This document shows, piece by piece, positions 27,651-36,832 of a stretch of 64,000 nucleotides of DNA. The notes below the pieces were generated by a model. That model was given only the letters and a program-made list of their open reading frames with translations, was not told the origin of the DNA and did no database searches. How positions within the stretch are numbered: position 1 is the first letter of the stretch; each line of letters opens with the position of its first letter. The stretch is from assembly GCF_000970045.1 (NCBI RefSeq), contig NZ_CP009505.1, positions 3,558,808 through 3,622,807 on the forward strand, in the 5' to 3' direction. Origin of the DNA: Methanosarcina sp. MTP4. GTDB taxonomy: Archaea > Halobacteriota > Methanosarcinia > Methanosarcinales > Methanosarcinaceae. The position numbers and the translations under genes were made by a program.

Positions 27651-28611
27651 AGATACATCTGCCTGCAATGACCTCTTCTTTCGTATTGTCGGCTTTCCTT
27701 ATCACAAGAGCTCCGTCAGAGGTGACACCTACTGCTTTGCCTTCGATAATCCGCGAAGGAGTCGTGACTTTGACATCCCTTCCGATTGTATCGGAAAGCG
27801 CAAGCCAGTCGTTGAGGATCTGGGAAAATGGCTGGGTCTTGAAAAGGATGTACTGCTGTTCCAGTTCAAAAAGCAGGTCCTGAAGGAACTGTACCCTCCT
27901 GATATGCCTGCCCAGTTCCGCCTTCAAGGTCGTGGAACCGGCACGTAAGGGCTCGGGGATGTCTTTTAAGTCCATGTTGGCATTGATGCCGATCCCCAGC
28001 ACCACGTAGTCCACGCGATCCACTTCAGCTTTTGCCTCGGTCAGGATTCCGCAAACTTTCTTCCCGTTGATGCGTACATCGTTTGGCCACTTAATACGGG
28101 CATCGAGCCCAAGGTCCCGCATCACATTGGCAACCGCAAGCCCCGCAACAAGGGTCAGCCGCGAGGCATGCCTGAGAGGGATCCCGGGTTTGAGGAGCAC
28201 GGACATCCAGATCCCGCCGTGCGGGGAGATCCATTCCCTCCCCATACGACCTCTTCCGCCCTTCTGCACCTCGGCAATCACAAGCGTCCCCTCTTCCTCG
28301 GACGCTCCAATCTCTTTTGCGAGGCTGTTTGTGGAGCTTACTTCATCGAAATAATGGATCTTTTTCCCCAGAAGGGTTGTTGTAAGCCCCATCTTGATTT
28401 CCTCAGGGTAGAGGAGCTGGGGCACGGATTTCAGGACGTATCCCCTCTTGGGAGACGATTCTATTTCATAGCCGTCAGCCTGGAGGGACTTAATGTACTT
28501 CCAGACCATCGTCCTGGAAATTCCAAGTTCAAGTCCCAGTTCTTCCCCTGAGACGGGGGTTTTCTGTGCGTCCTTAAGCGCCTTAATTATCCTAGAGCGT
28601 TTATCTCCCAT
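27634..28611 (-). CDS. birA: Biotin-protein ligase with N-terminal HTH (BirA)
   Basis: Couples biotin to the acceptor lysine of biotin enzymes via biotinyl-AMP. The protein (325 residues) has an N-terminal winged helix (SGEELGLELGISRTMVWKYI, about 17-40) that in Escherichia coli BirA makes it also a repressor. The catalytic domain contains the biotin loop GGRGRMGREW near 117, KWPNDV near 175 and VVLGIGINAN near 210, plus the C-terminal cap. It lies downstream of pycB and pycA, whose product PycB carries the biotin site in this cluster. Confidence 0.93.
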   Translation of the reverse strand: MGDKRSRIIKALKDAQKTPVSGEELGLELGISRTMVWKYIKSLQADGYEIESSPKRGYVLKSVPQLLYPEEIKMGLTTTLLGKKIHYFDEVSSTNSLAKEIGASEEEGTLVIAEVQKGGRGRMGREWISPHGGIWMSVLLKPGIPLRHASRLTLVAGLAVANVMRDLGLDARIKWPNDVRINGKKVCGILTEAKAEVDRVDYVVLGIGINANMDLKDIPEPLRAGSTTLKAELGRHIRRVQFLQDLLFELEQQYILFKTQPFSQILNDWLALSDTIGRDVKVTTPSRIIEGKAVGVTSDGALVIRKADNTKEEVIAGRCIYARPK

Positions 28612-28743
28612 CCGTACACCCCATACAAATGTATGATTTCCACAGTATAATACTTTAGTTCAAACATGTACTTCATACCAAACAGACCAGAGTTTCTGGC
28701 ATTTTCACATTAATTTCCACGTTTTTTAGGGAGAAAGGCCAGA

Positions 28744-30225
28744 TTATCGCTGAGTCTTCTTGGCCATGCTGACATAGCTCTCTACGGCAGCTGCAATCGC
28801 TGCAACCTTCTTGTCCTTTGCCTCCAGAGCAGAAGCCAGAGTAATCCCTTTTTCGGACTCGGACATGACAACCTCTTCCACGGCTTCCAGGATATTCTGC
28901 TCCTCGATAAAACCGGTTGTAAGGTCACCTTTCCTGAACGCCGGGTTTCGCATGACCGCTTTATGGAAAGGAATGTTGGTAGTTACCCCTACGACCACGT
29001 ATTCGTAGAGGGCTCTTTGCATCCTGGCAATCGCTTCATCCCGGGTCCTGCCCCATACGCAGAGCTTTGAGATCATTGAATCGTAAAACGGGGAGATTGT
29101 GTAACCCATATGCACCCCACTGTCAACCCTGACGCCGGGCCCGCCTGCCGAACGGTATCTCCGGATCTTCCCCGGAGAGGGGGCAAAGTCGTTGAGGGGG
29201 TCTTCAGCGTTGATCCTGCATTCGATCGCATGCCCGTCAATGGTGATATCTTCCTGCTCAAGTTCGAGTTTTTCTCCGCAGGCTACCCTGAGCTGTTCCT
29301 TCACGATATCTATCCCTGTTACCATCTCCGTGATCCCGTGCTCGACCTGCAGGCGGGTGTTGACTTCAAGGAAATAGTAGCTGCCCTTCGAATAGAGGAA
29401 CTCCACAGTCCCTGCGTTTACATACCCTATCGCCTTTGCGACCTTTACTGCCGAGTCTCCCATCTCTTTCCGGAGTTCGGGAGTCATGATCGGGGAAGGC
29501 GCTTCTTCGATGAGCTTCTGGTGCCTTCTCTGGATGGAACATTCCCTATCCGAGAGGTAGACAGTGTTTCCGTAAGAATCAGCCAGGATCTGGATCTCAA
29601 TGTGCCGCGGCTCTTCCACATACTTTTCAATAAACACGGAAGAGTCTCCAAAAGCCGAACCCGCCATCTGACGGGTAGAGTTGAGGGCGACGGCAAACTC
29701 GCTTCTGGAGTGCACGACCTTCATCCCAATCCCGCCGCCTCCGGCAGAAGCCTTCAACAGGACCGGATACCCGATATCTTCCGCCACTTTCAGGGCTTCG
29801 TCAACGTCTTCGACGGCATCCTTCGTGCCGGGAACCACGGGGACCCCGGCTTTTATCATCAGGTTCCTGGCCCGGATCTTGCTACCCATTTCGGCAATTA
29901 CATGGCTCGGAGGCCCTATGAAGATGATCCCTTCGTCCTCACAGCGCTTTGCAAAAGCAGGGTTTTCAGAGAGGAAACCGTAGCCGGGATGGATGGCATC
30001 GGTCCCGGTCTTTTTTGCGACCTCTATGATGGCGTCCATGTTCAGGTAACTCTGGCTGGTGGGTGCCGGGCCTATCAGGTAGGCCTCGTCGGCATACTTA
30101 GCAAAGAGGGCGTTTTTATCCGCCTCCGAACATACTGCAACCGTGGAGATGCCCATTTCCCGGCAAGCCCGCATAACCCTGATTGCGATTTCTCCGCGGT
30201 TTGCAACCAATACTTTTTTAAACAT
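28744..30225 (-). CDS. pycA: Pyruvate carboxylase subunit A (biotin carboxylase)
   Basis: ATP-grasp subunit that carboxylates biotin with bicarbonate and ATP (493 residues). Seen are the N-terminal [18 protein letters not shown], glycine-rich ATP loop [12 protein letters not shown] near 160, catalytic [20 protein letters not shown] near 287 and [18 protein letters not shown] near 337. It starts 21 bases after pycB ends. Together PycA and PycB make oxaloacetate from pyruvate for the incomplete citric acid cycle and amino acid synthesis. Confidence 0.95.
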   Translation of the reverse strand: MFKKVLVANRGEIAIRVMRACREMGISTVAVCSEADKNALFAKYADEAYLIGPAPTSQSYLNMDAIIEVAKKTGTDAIHPGYGFLSENPAFAKRCEDEGIIFIGPPSHVIAEMGSKIRARNLMIKAGVPVVPGTKDAVEDVDEALKVAEDIGYPVLLKASAGGGGIGMKVVHSRSEFAVALNSTRQMAGSAFGDSSVFIEKYVEEPRHIEIQILADSYGNTVYLSDRECSIQRRHQKLIEEAPSPIMTPELRKEMGDSAVKVAKAIGYVNAGTVEFLYSKGSYYFLEVNTRLQVEHGITEMVTGIDIVKEQLRVACGEKLELEQEDITIDGHAIECRINAEDPLNDFAPSPGKIRRYRSAGGPGVRVDSGVHMGYTISPFYDSMISKLCVWGRTRDEAIARMQRALYEYVVVGVTTNIPFHKAVMRNPAFRKGDLTTGFIEEQNILEAVEEVVMSESEKGITLASALEAKDKKVAAIAAAVESYVSMAKKTQR

Positions 30226-30246
30226 GATACCCTCCGCTCACTCATT

Positions 30247-31965
30247 TCACTCGATTGCCAGAATCAGGTCCCCTGGAGCCAGGGTGTCACCTTCGGCAAC
30301 GAAAATTTCCTTCACGGTACCCGAATGCGGGGCATGGACCGCATTTTCCATCTTCATGGCTTCAATGACCGCGACGGTGTCTCCTTCCTCAACCGTGTCC
30401 TCGACCTTGACCTTAAGGGAGAGCACCATTCCCTGCATGGAACTGGTAACAGCGCCTTTGACGGACTCGGAAGTCGGCTTCGAGGGTGCGGATTCGGATA
30501 CGGAAATCCCACCAGTGGGCTCAACTTTGACATCGAAGACCTCGTCGTCCACCGTGACTTTGAATTCGGTGGGGATCGTGTATTCCTGCGGGGAAGCGGG
30601 TTTCGGGGCCACAACCGCAAGGGCTTCTTCTTCCATCTCCCCCTGCAGGAACTTAGGAGCAATAGCCGGATAGAGGATGTAGGTCAGGATGTCCTCCTCG
30701 GACCTGGCAATGCCCAATTCCTCGGCTTCCTTCTTCCGCTTCTCATACTCGGGCTTCAGGAGGTCAGCAGGACGGCAGTGGATGGGCTCTTCGTCCCCGA
30801 TAATCTTCCCGACCATTTCCGGGCTGATGGGGGCAGGAGAACGCCCGTAAAGTCCGCGCACGTAGTCCTTGACCTCTTTTGGGATGACCTTATAACGCTC
30901 GCCCATGAGCACGTTCAGTACGGCCTGGGTGCCCACGATCTGGCTGGTAGGAGTCACCAGGGGCGGATAGCCAAGCTCTGCCCTGACCCGGGGCATTTCA
31001 TCAAGCACCGCATCGTACTTGTCAAGGGCATTTTGCTCCTTTAGCTGGGAGACCAGGTTCGAGAGCATCCCGCCCGGGATCTGGTAGATAAGGACATTGG
31101 TGTCGACCTGCTCGGAAATCGGGTCCAGAATCCCTCTGTACTTTTCCTTGAGTTCCTTGAAATACCGGACAACTTCCTCAAAAGCCCCCAGGTCAAGCCC
31201 CGTGTCGTAGGGAGTGTTCTTGAGGGCTGCCACGACAGTTTCCGTAGGGGGCTGGGAAGTACCCCAGGCAAGGGGAGAAATTGCGGTGTCAAGGATGTCC
31301 ACTCCTGCCTCACAGGCTGCCATATAGCTCATTGGAGCCATTCCCGAGGTACAGTGACAGTGCAGGGATATGGGGATGGAGACCTCCTTTTTCATGGCAC
31401 CGATAATACTTGCAGCTTCACTGGGGGCAAGCAGCCCGGCCATGTCCTTGATGCAGAGAGAATCGCACTCGAGTTCTTCGAGCTGTTTTGCGAGTTCAAC
31501 ATATTTCTCCACAGTATGCACCGGACTTATGGTGTAGCAAACCGTACCCTGAACGTGGGCTCCAAGACCCTTTGCGACCTTGATCGAGAGTTCCATATTC
31601 CGGATGTCATTGACCGCGTCGAAGACCCGGAAAATGTCAATGCCGTTTTCATAAGCTTTTGTAACGAATTTTTCAACGACGTCATCCGAGTAGTGCCGGT
31701 ACCCGACAAGGTTCTGCCCCCTAAGAAGCATCTGGCCATAGGTATTGTCCATTTTCTTCTTGATATCCCGAAGGCGGTGCCATGGATCTTCATTCAAGTA
31801 TCGGATACAGCTGTCAAAGGTGGCACCTCCCCACATCTCAAGGGAGAAATATCCTACCTGGTCCAGATGTTCGACCACTTCGAGCATGTCCCGTGTCCGC
31901 ATCCTGGTGGCCAGGAGGGACTGGTGTGCATCCCGGAGGACGGTTTCAGTAATTTTTACACTCAT
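30247..31965 (-). CDS. pycB: Pyruvate carboxylase subunit B (carboxyltransferase + biotin carrier)
   Basis: Transfers the carboxyl group from biotin to pyruvate. The 572 residues start with the HMGL-like barrel (VLRDAHQSLLATRMRTRDM), with the metal-binding SLHCHCTSGMAP near 205. A PycA-binding stretch and a Ser/Pro/Glu linker follow. The C-terminal biotinyl domain has AMKMENAVHAP near 538, whose lysine is biotinylated by BirA. The split A/B form is the methanogen type. First gene of the pycB-pycA-birA run. Confidence 0.95.
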   Translation of the reverse strand: MSVKITETVLRDAHQSLLATRMRTRDMLEVVEHLDQVGYFSLEMWGGATFDSCIRYLNEDPWHRLRDIKKKMDNTYGQMLLRGQNLVGYRHYSDDVVEKFVTKAYENGIDIFRVFDAVNDIRNMELSIKVAKGLGAHVQGTVCYTISPVHTVEKYVELAKQLEELECDSLCIKDMAGLLAPSEAASIIGAMKKEVSIPISLHCHCTSGMAPMSYMAACEAGVDILDTAISPLAWGTSQPPTETVVAALKNTPYDTGLDLGAFEEVVRYFKELKEKYRGILDPISEQVDTNVLIYQIPGGMLSNLVSQLKEQNALDKYDAVLDEMPRVRAELGYPPLVTPTSQIVGTQAVLNVLMGERYKVIPKEVKDYVRGLYGRSPAPISPEMVGKIIGDEEPIHCRPADLLKPEYEKRKKEAEELGIARSEEDILTYILYPAIAPKFLQGEMEEEALAVVAPKPASPQEYTIPTEFKVTVDDEVFDVKVEPTGGISVSESAPSKPTSESVKGAVTSSMQGMVLSLKVKVEDTVEEGDTVAVIEAMKMENAVHAPHSGTVKEIFVAEGDTLAPGDLILAIE

Positions 31966-32750
31966 GGATGAACCTCTTTAAGATTGAACCGAAACAACAC
32001 CATATGTCATTTCAGTGGGGGTTTTCCGGAGCAAACAGGAATCTCCGGAATTGATAGTAATTTGCAATTTATTCACCTTTATTTGAAGTTAAAGTTTTAA
32101 TTGCAATATTATCATAATTTTAATGTCGTAATTCGATTATTTAGTAATTCGATTATTTAGTAATTCGATTATTTAGTAATTCGATTATTTAGTAATTCGA
32201 TTATGTTTAATTTGATAGTGAGTCAAACGGACCCTTGTTGTAGTGGGTCCCTGTTGCAGTGGATTCCAGATTAACAATGTTATAATTGAGTTCAATTGCA
32301 ACTAGTTTAAATTAATCGCAGTTCTTAAGGCCGATTCAGGAATAATTGCGGCATAATCGCTCATTTGTAAGGGTAATTAAGAAAATCGGCATTTATGGGC
32401 ATCACCCACAAAACTCGATAAATATTTGCGTTGTTCAGAAATAATGTATATTAGTATTGTTAACAAGTAATATACCTTTCGCTGGCGTTGACATTAAAAA
32501 ATAAACGAAAGTATCAGGAGGTTGCTGCCGATTATGAAAAAAACCTGCTGATTTGTTAACAAATAAGCCTGTTAACGCAACAGCCTGAAAGCCCGGAAGA
32601 TTTGAAGAGAAATAAGGAAGAGTTACAAAAAATAAAGGGGATTTATAAGGGGGTACACCCCGCCCTGTTTGATGATTTACATTTTCCGGAACTTAATGGT
32701 TAACATGATCCGGAGCTTAATGACCCATAGCACCGGGCCGGGAAATTAGT
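31966..32750. other. Gene-free 785-bp region upstream of pycB
   Basis: No convincing gene. It holds the pyc promoter, the minisatellite at 32129-32204, a GGACCC/GGGTCC hairpin (32229-32250), and three GTTAAC-centred sites. The palindrome ATTTGTTAACAAAT at 32551-32564 is perfect over 14 bp, TTGTTAACAA lies at 32457-32466, and a third GTTAAC lies near 32571. A GGAGG followed by a five-codon frame (MKKTC) near 32517-32551 is probably chance. Confidence 0.55.
32129..32204. repeat. Minisatellite, 16-bp unit (TAATTCGATTATTTAG)
   Basis: Nearly five head-to-tail copies of a 16-bp unit with almost no variation, about 165 bp upstream of the pycB start. The unit contains TTCGATT like the 10.7- and 26.9-kb arrays. 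Confidence 0.88.
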
Positions 32751-33710
32751 TCACTTACATAGGACTTTCTTACCCACAAAATACCACTGATCAAACACGC
32801 CATCTGCGTCCGTGTTGTCCACTATTTCCCCTTCGACTCCCGCCCTGCGAAGGGCTTCTGCCAGGATCTCTATTTCAGGCCTGCTTTTTACGGTGAAAAG
32901 CAAAAGACCACCTTCTGTTACGACTTTTGCAGCTTCATTGACAATACCTATCCAGAGATCCTTGTTAAATTCATAGACCAAGCCCAGCATGAAACCCACA
33001 ACGACATCGAAACTCCCGGGTTCGAAGTACCTGGAAAGCTGCATTGCGTCCATTACAAGGGCTTTTTTAGGGTTAAGGACCCCATGCTCAAGCCCCTGGC
33101 AGACCGTACACTTGTTAAGCTCCATTGCAATGGGGTCCAGGCCTAGCCTGTAGAGGGCAAGTGTAGACATACCGTTCCCGCAGCAGACCTCGAGCACTCT
33201 GCCTTCAAGTGAGAAACCTTTATTCCCCAGGTCATGAAAAATCTCCGAGACCCTGTTGACCCGCTGTTCGGAAAAAATGCTTCCGTAAGACTCGGGCCTT
33301 GTGCTGCATTCCGAGCAGAGGTTTCGGTTCACAAGCATAAGGGAGTAATATTCATTTACTGCATCCCTCCAGAGTTCGGAAGAAACTTCAACTTCCCTTT
33401 CCGGAGGATTGAGAGAAAGAATGGAACTGGCAAAGGCTTCAAACTTCACTTTTTGGGATGCTCCCGCAAGGGCTCCCGTAAATACCGACCAGAAATCCAC
33501 AGGAACATCCTCTTCCCCGGGGTTGAAGAGTAAGAGCCCCAGCGTCTGCTCCCCGTTCCGAACCCTGAGAAGCCGGACCTTCTGGTTTTCCAGGAAAGCC
33601 TGGACCCCTTCCAGGTAATGGAGAGTGGACCCGATATTCCGCTGGGAGGTATAGCTTTCTTCAACAAAATAAATTTCTTCACCGATGTCAAGGAGTTCCT
33701 GTAAAAGCAT
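32751..33710 (-). CDS. Class I SAM-dependent methyltransferase, unknown substrate
   Basis: A 319-residue protein whose C-terminal half is a Rossmann-type methyltransferase: motif I VLEVCCGNGMSTLALY near residue 162, acidic AMELNKC in motif II, and FDVVVGFMLGLVYEF in the motif IV region. The N-terminal ~140 residues (LLQELLDIGEEIYFVEESYT) are not recognised and contain a CSEC pair near 135. Monocistronic on the minus strand. The substrate cannot be inferred. Confidence 0.72.
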   Translation of the reverse strand: MLLQELLDIGEEIYFVEESYTSQRNIGSTLHYLEGVQAFLENQKVRLLRVRNGEQTLGLLLFNPGEEDVPVDFWSVFTGALAGASQKVKFEAFASSILSLNPPEREVEVSSELWRDAVNEYYSLMLVNRNLCSECSTRPESYGSIFSEQRVNRVSEIFHDLGNKGFSLEGRVLEVCCGNGMSTLALYRLGLDPIAMELNKCTVCQGLEHGVLNPKKALVMDAMQLSRYFEPGSFDVVVGFMLGLVYEFNKDLWIGIVNEAAKVVTEGGLLLFTVKSRPEIEILAEALRRAGVEGEIVDNTDADGVFDQWYFVGKKVLCK

Positions 33711-34088
33711 GTTTGTTTAGATTCGGATAATGTAATATCAAGATTTCGAAAAGAGGAACGCAGATATATTTCAAGGGTCTTTCAAAGAATTCAAGAATTT
33801 TTCCAGAATATTCAAGGATTTATTTAAAAAATATTCAGAGATGTTTTTCAGAGATGTTTTTCAGAGATGTTTTTCATGGAGATAGCGAAACTGGCGTCTG
33901 CTTGCGAAAAATCAAGAAAAGAACTTACCCAGATCCGAAAAAATGCATATAAGAAGTTCTAAGAAAAGAAAAGCCCTTCAGGAAATTGGGGGAGGGAATC
34001 AAAGAAATAGAAGAGCCTTAGTAAGTGAATAAAGGAGTAAAAAGGCATAAAAAGGAGAAAAAGCTCTGAAAAATACTCCGATATAAGC
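33711..34088. other. Gene-free gap with 13-bp direct repeats, upstream of the histone gene
   Basis: Three copies of a 13-bp unit (CAGAGATGTTTTT) at 33836-33875, preceded by TTCAAGAATTTTTCCAGAATATTCAAGGATT, a looser repeat of the same flavour. The rest is A-rich with no visible gene. Confidence 0.6.
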
Positions 34089-34098
34089 AAAAGTATAT
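34089..34098 (+). promoter_or_regulatory. TATA box of the histone gene
   Basis: AAAGTATATAAGG is a near-ideal archaeal TATA box about 75 bases before the ATG, giving a ~50-nt leader that ends in ATCGGAGGATAAT, a strong ribosome binding site. Confidence 0.6.
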
Positions 34099-34168
34099 AA
34101 GGATTTAATTACAAAATCAGAGATTGAAAAGGATTCATATTACTAATTGAAGATAATCGGAGGATAAT

Positions 34169-34378
34169 ATGGCTAAAGTTATACCATTTGCACCAATAGA
34201 ACGTTTAGTAAGAACTGCAGGAGCTCAGAGAGTCAGTGAAAGCGCAGGGATGGCCCTTACGGAGATTCTGGAAGAATACGGGCTTGAGATATCCAGAGAA
34301 GCTATAAAACTTGCAGAACATGCAGGCAGAAAAACCGTAAAAGCCGAAGATATAAAATTAGCAAAAGAAATGCTGTAA
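34169..34378 (+). CDS. Archaeal histone
   Basis: A 69-residue HMf-type histone fold protein (IPFAPIERLVRTAGAQRVSE...) that wraps DNA as dimers and larger assemblies. It ends at the fold with KTVKAEDIKLAKEML and has no tail. Helix-strand-helix order and the RLVRTAGAQRVS DNA-contact region are intact. Single gene with its own promoter. Confidence 0.95.
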   Translation: MAKVIPFAPIERLVRTAGAQRVSESAGMALTEILEEYGLEISREAIKLAEHAGRKTVKAEDIKLAKEML

Positions 34379-34418
34379 AAACAGCATTTCCATAATTTTC
34401 CTTTCTACCGATTTCTGC

Positions 34419-34682
34419 TTATGCGGATGCGGATTCCACTTCGACGACGGTAAGGGATTCCACAGGACAGATTTTTGAACAGGCCCCGCAGCGGACGCAG
34501 AACTCATCATCAATAACAGCCTTTCCGTCAATAATCCTGAGCGCGAGATCGGCGGTGTCGGGATCAAAATCATCTTTTTTAATCAGCTTTGCGTTCACGG
34601 GGCAGACGGAATAACAAATCCCGCACCCAATGCACTTTTCGGACTGAACTATTTTCTTGTTTTTCTTATCTGCCTTTGCCAT
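34419..34682 (-). CDS. 2[4Fe-4S] ferredoxin-like protein
   Basis: An 87-residue protein with CIGCGICYSVCPVN and CVRCGACSKICPVE separated by about 40 residues. The spacer (LIKKDDFDPDTADLALRIID) makes it longer than a simple ferredoxin and like the small polyferredoxin subunits of methanogen oxidoreductases. ATG 34682 is chosen because AGGTGA lies 5-6 bases upstream; GTG 34691 is the longer choice. No partner gene is adjacent. Confidence 0.82.
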   Translation of the reverse strand: MAKADKKNKKIVQSEKCIGCGICYSVCPVNAKLIKKDDFDPDTADLALRIIDGKAVIDDEFCVRCGACSKICPVESLTVVEVESASA

Positions 34683-34938
34683 CACAATCACCTTTAAATT
34701 CCCAATAATTTCCAGACAGCGGGAGGAATATACCGTAGAATTTTATAAGCAAGAATTAAAGACTAAATATAAAATCAAATTTATATTTGATCTGTTGATG
34801 ATATATTTGACATTGTTAAGGTATATGAAGATTTCGAACATTCGTATAGGGGGAAGAAAAAGTAATGAGGGGAACCGCACTCGGGGAGTGGAGAAGGAGA
34901 AAATATAAGACCTTTACAAAAGGTGGGACCGGAAAGTT

Positions 34939-35460
34939 TTACCCGGGAATCCCGCTAAAAAGCAGGTCAGCAAGTCCGATACCCATCATCGTAAGAGTTG
35001 TTACGATTATCCCTGCAATCATGATCCCGGCAGCAATTGCCGGCAAAGCGTGCCTGAACTTGATCCCGAAGACGAAAGCTGCCGCACAGCCTGTCCAGGC
35101 CCCGGTGACGGGAAGGGGAATGGCTACGAAGAGAGTCAGGGCAAAGGTCCCGTATTTTTCAAACCTTTCACTGTGGTTGCGGCGGGTCCTTTCGAAGAGC
35201 CAGGAAAAGAAGAGATCAAAAATACTGAAACGCCTGAGGAAGTCCGAAACCGGTTCGAGGAAGAGCAGGAGAGGAACTACAGGGAGCATGTTACCAAGTA
35301 CCGAGAAAAAATAAGCTGAAAGTGGGCCCATCCCATAGACTCCCATTGCAACAGGGATTGCCCCTCTCAGTTCGGAGATTGGGAGCGAAGCTATGATCAT
35401 GGTTGCACACCAGTCGGGCACAGCCCTAAGCATTTCTATTAACGCCGCTTCTATAGACAT
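34939..35460 (-). CDS. COG2426-type small membrane export protein
   Basis: A 173-residue membrane protein with about five helices and the family signature ELRGAIPVAMGVYGM near residue 30. The families COG2426/Sm_multidrug_ex are named as small multidrug exporters without direct proof. ATG 35460 is preferred over TTG 35472 because GCAGGTG lies 4 bases before it. Confidence 0.75.
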   Translation of the reverse strand: MSIEAALIEMLRAVPDWCATMIIASLPISELRGAIPVAMGVYGMGPLSAYFFSVLGNMLPVVPLLLFLEPVSDFLRRFSIFDLFFSWLFERTRRNHSERFEKYGTFALTLFVAIPLPVTGAWTGCAAAFVFGIKFRHALPAIAAGIMIAGIIVTTLTMMGIGLADLLFSGIPG

Positions 35461-35591
35461 TTTCACCTGCAATGATTAAAGGATAACTTTTCTCCAAACT
35501 TCCTTCAAGCTTATCTTCCTGCCTTCAAGCTTGTTTTCTGCTTTTCAAGCATATTTTCCGATATTCCAGCATATTTTCCGATATTCCCTGC

Positions 35592-36593
35592 TTATTCTCC
35601 GGAAAGTGCAAAATGTGCGAGCAGGGCTTCCAGCTGGATCTTTTCGCTGGCCCCTTCCGTGAGCCTGAAATCGATTTCTCCCAGGATGTCCACAAGATCA
35701 ATTATGCGCCTCTCCGACAACCCGAGGTCCAGCATATCACGGTTTTCCAGACCGGAGATAACCCTGTAGATCTGCCCAACTATGTCTTCCCCTGAAAGCC
35801 CTTCTTCATAGAGCAACCTGTCGAGCTCTTTCTTGGCACCCTTGAAGTTCCCGAGAAGGGCAGTTTCGATCAGGCCTTTGATCTCCTCCGGGTTTGCGGT
35901 TGCCGTGGTCCTGTAGATAGTTTCCCTGGAAATAGGCTGGCCCCGGTCAATGAAAGCAGCTGCCTGCAAGGAGTTTACAGCTTTTCTCATGTCCCCCTGA
36001 GCCACATAGACAAGGGCTTCATACCCGTCTTCGGTGATGGACAGCCCCTGTTCTTCCGCAATGAACTCCAGGCGTTTCCGGATAGCCCCGTCCGAGAGCC
36101 TCCTGAACCTGTAGACAGCGCAGCGGGACTGGATGGGTTCGATGATCTTGGAAGAGTAATTGCAGGAAAGGATGAAACGGCAGTTGTTGCTGAAGCGTTC
36201 CATGGTCCTCCGCAGGGCAGACTGGGCGTCCGAGGTAAGGGCATCGGCTTCGTCCAGAAAGATAATCTTGAACCCGGACCCGCCTATGGGTGCGGTTTTT
36301 GCAAAGTTTTTGATCTTGTTCCTGACAACGTCAATCCCCCTTTCATCCGAGGCATTGAGTTCGGTAAAGTTTTCACGCCATAAATCTTCCCCGAAAATTT
36401 CCCTGGCAATGGAAACCGCAGAAGCCGTCTTTCCCACACCAGGCGGCCCGGAAAAGAGGAGATGGGGAAGGTTTTTCGTTGCCACGTAGGATTTCAGGCG
36501 CTCAATGGTCTCATCCTGCCCGGCAACCTGGTCCAGCCTTACGGGCCTGTATTTTTCAATCCAGATCTCTTCTTTAATCGTAAAGTCCTCCAT
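35592..36593 (-). CDS. rfcS: Replication factor C small subunit
   Basis: Clamp-loader ATPase that opens the PCNA ring. The 333 residues carry the RFC box IEKYRPVRLDQVAGQ, Walker A GPPGVGKT near 50, Walker B LDEAD near 113 and the arginine finger QSRCAVY near 152, followed by the collar domain. ATG 36593 is chosen over the in-frame ATG 36608. The TATA-like TTAAATATTA (36621-36630, minus strand) would start transcription near 36600, and GGTG precedes 36593. Confidence 0.93.
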   Translation of the reverse strand: MEDFTIKEEIWIEKYRPVRLDQVAGQDETIERLKSYVATKNLPHLLFSGPPGVGKTASAVSIAREIFGEDLWRENFTELNASDERGIDVVRNKIKNFAKTAPIGGSGFKIIFLDEADALTSDAQSALRRTMERFSNNCRFILSCNYSSKIIEPIQSRCAVYRFRRLSDGAIRKRLEFIAEEQGLSITEDGYEALVYVAQGDMRKAVNSLQAAAFIDRGQPISRETIYRTTATANPEEIKGLIETALLGNFKGAKKELDRLLYEEGLSGEDIVGQIYRVISGLENRDMLDLGLSERRIIDLVDILGEIDFRLTEGASEKIQLEALLAHFALSGE

Positions 36594-36832
36594 TAATGCT
36601 TGCACCATAATTGGAGAAGGTAATATTTAACCTTTCGAATGTTTGAAATTGTCAGGAAGCCGGGTTTCCCCCCTAAGAACCCCATCACTCAAAAAAACGT
36701 AATCAAGAACAACTATAATTGCATGAGCCCCGATAAATACAAGCAAGGTACAAAGTAAAATGCGAAAGAAGAAAGTAAAATCTGGAACTAGAGATTAAAT
36801 CTGGAACTAGAGCTTGACAGTGGGGGATTACA

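Noticed and set aside
29110-31044. A 644-codon open frame on the plus strand
   Set aside because: It lies antisense over pycA and pycB, both of which have full family motifs; long antisense frames are common over GC-rich coding DNA.
32517-32552. A five-codon leader peptide (MKKTC) after GGAGG
   Set aside because: Spacing of 12 bases is too long and no downstream gene on that strand would be controlled.
34865-35314. A 149-codon plus-strand frame
   Set aside because: Antisense to the COG2426-type membrane protein, which has a good ribosome binding site and family motif.
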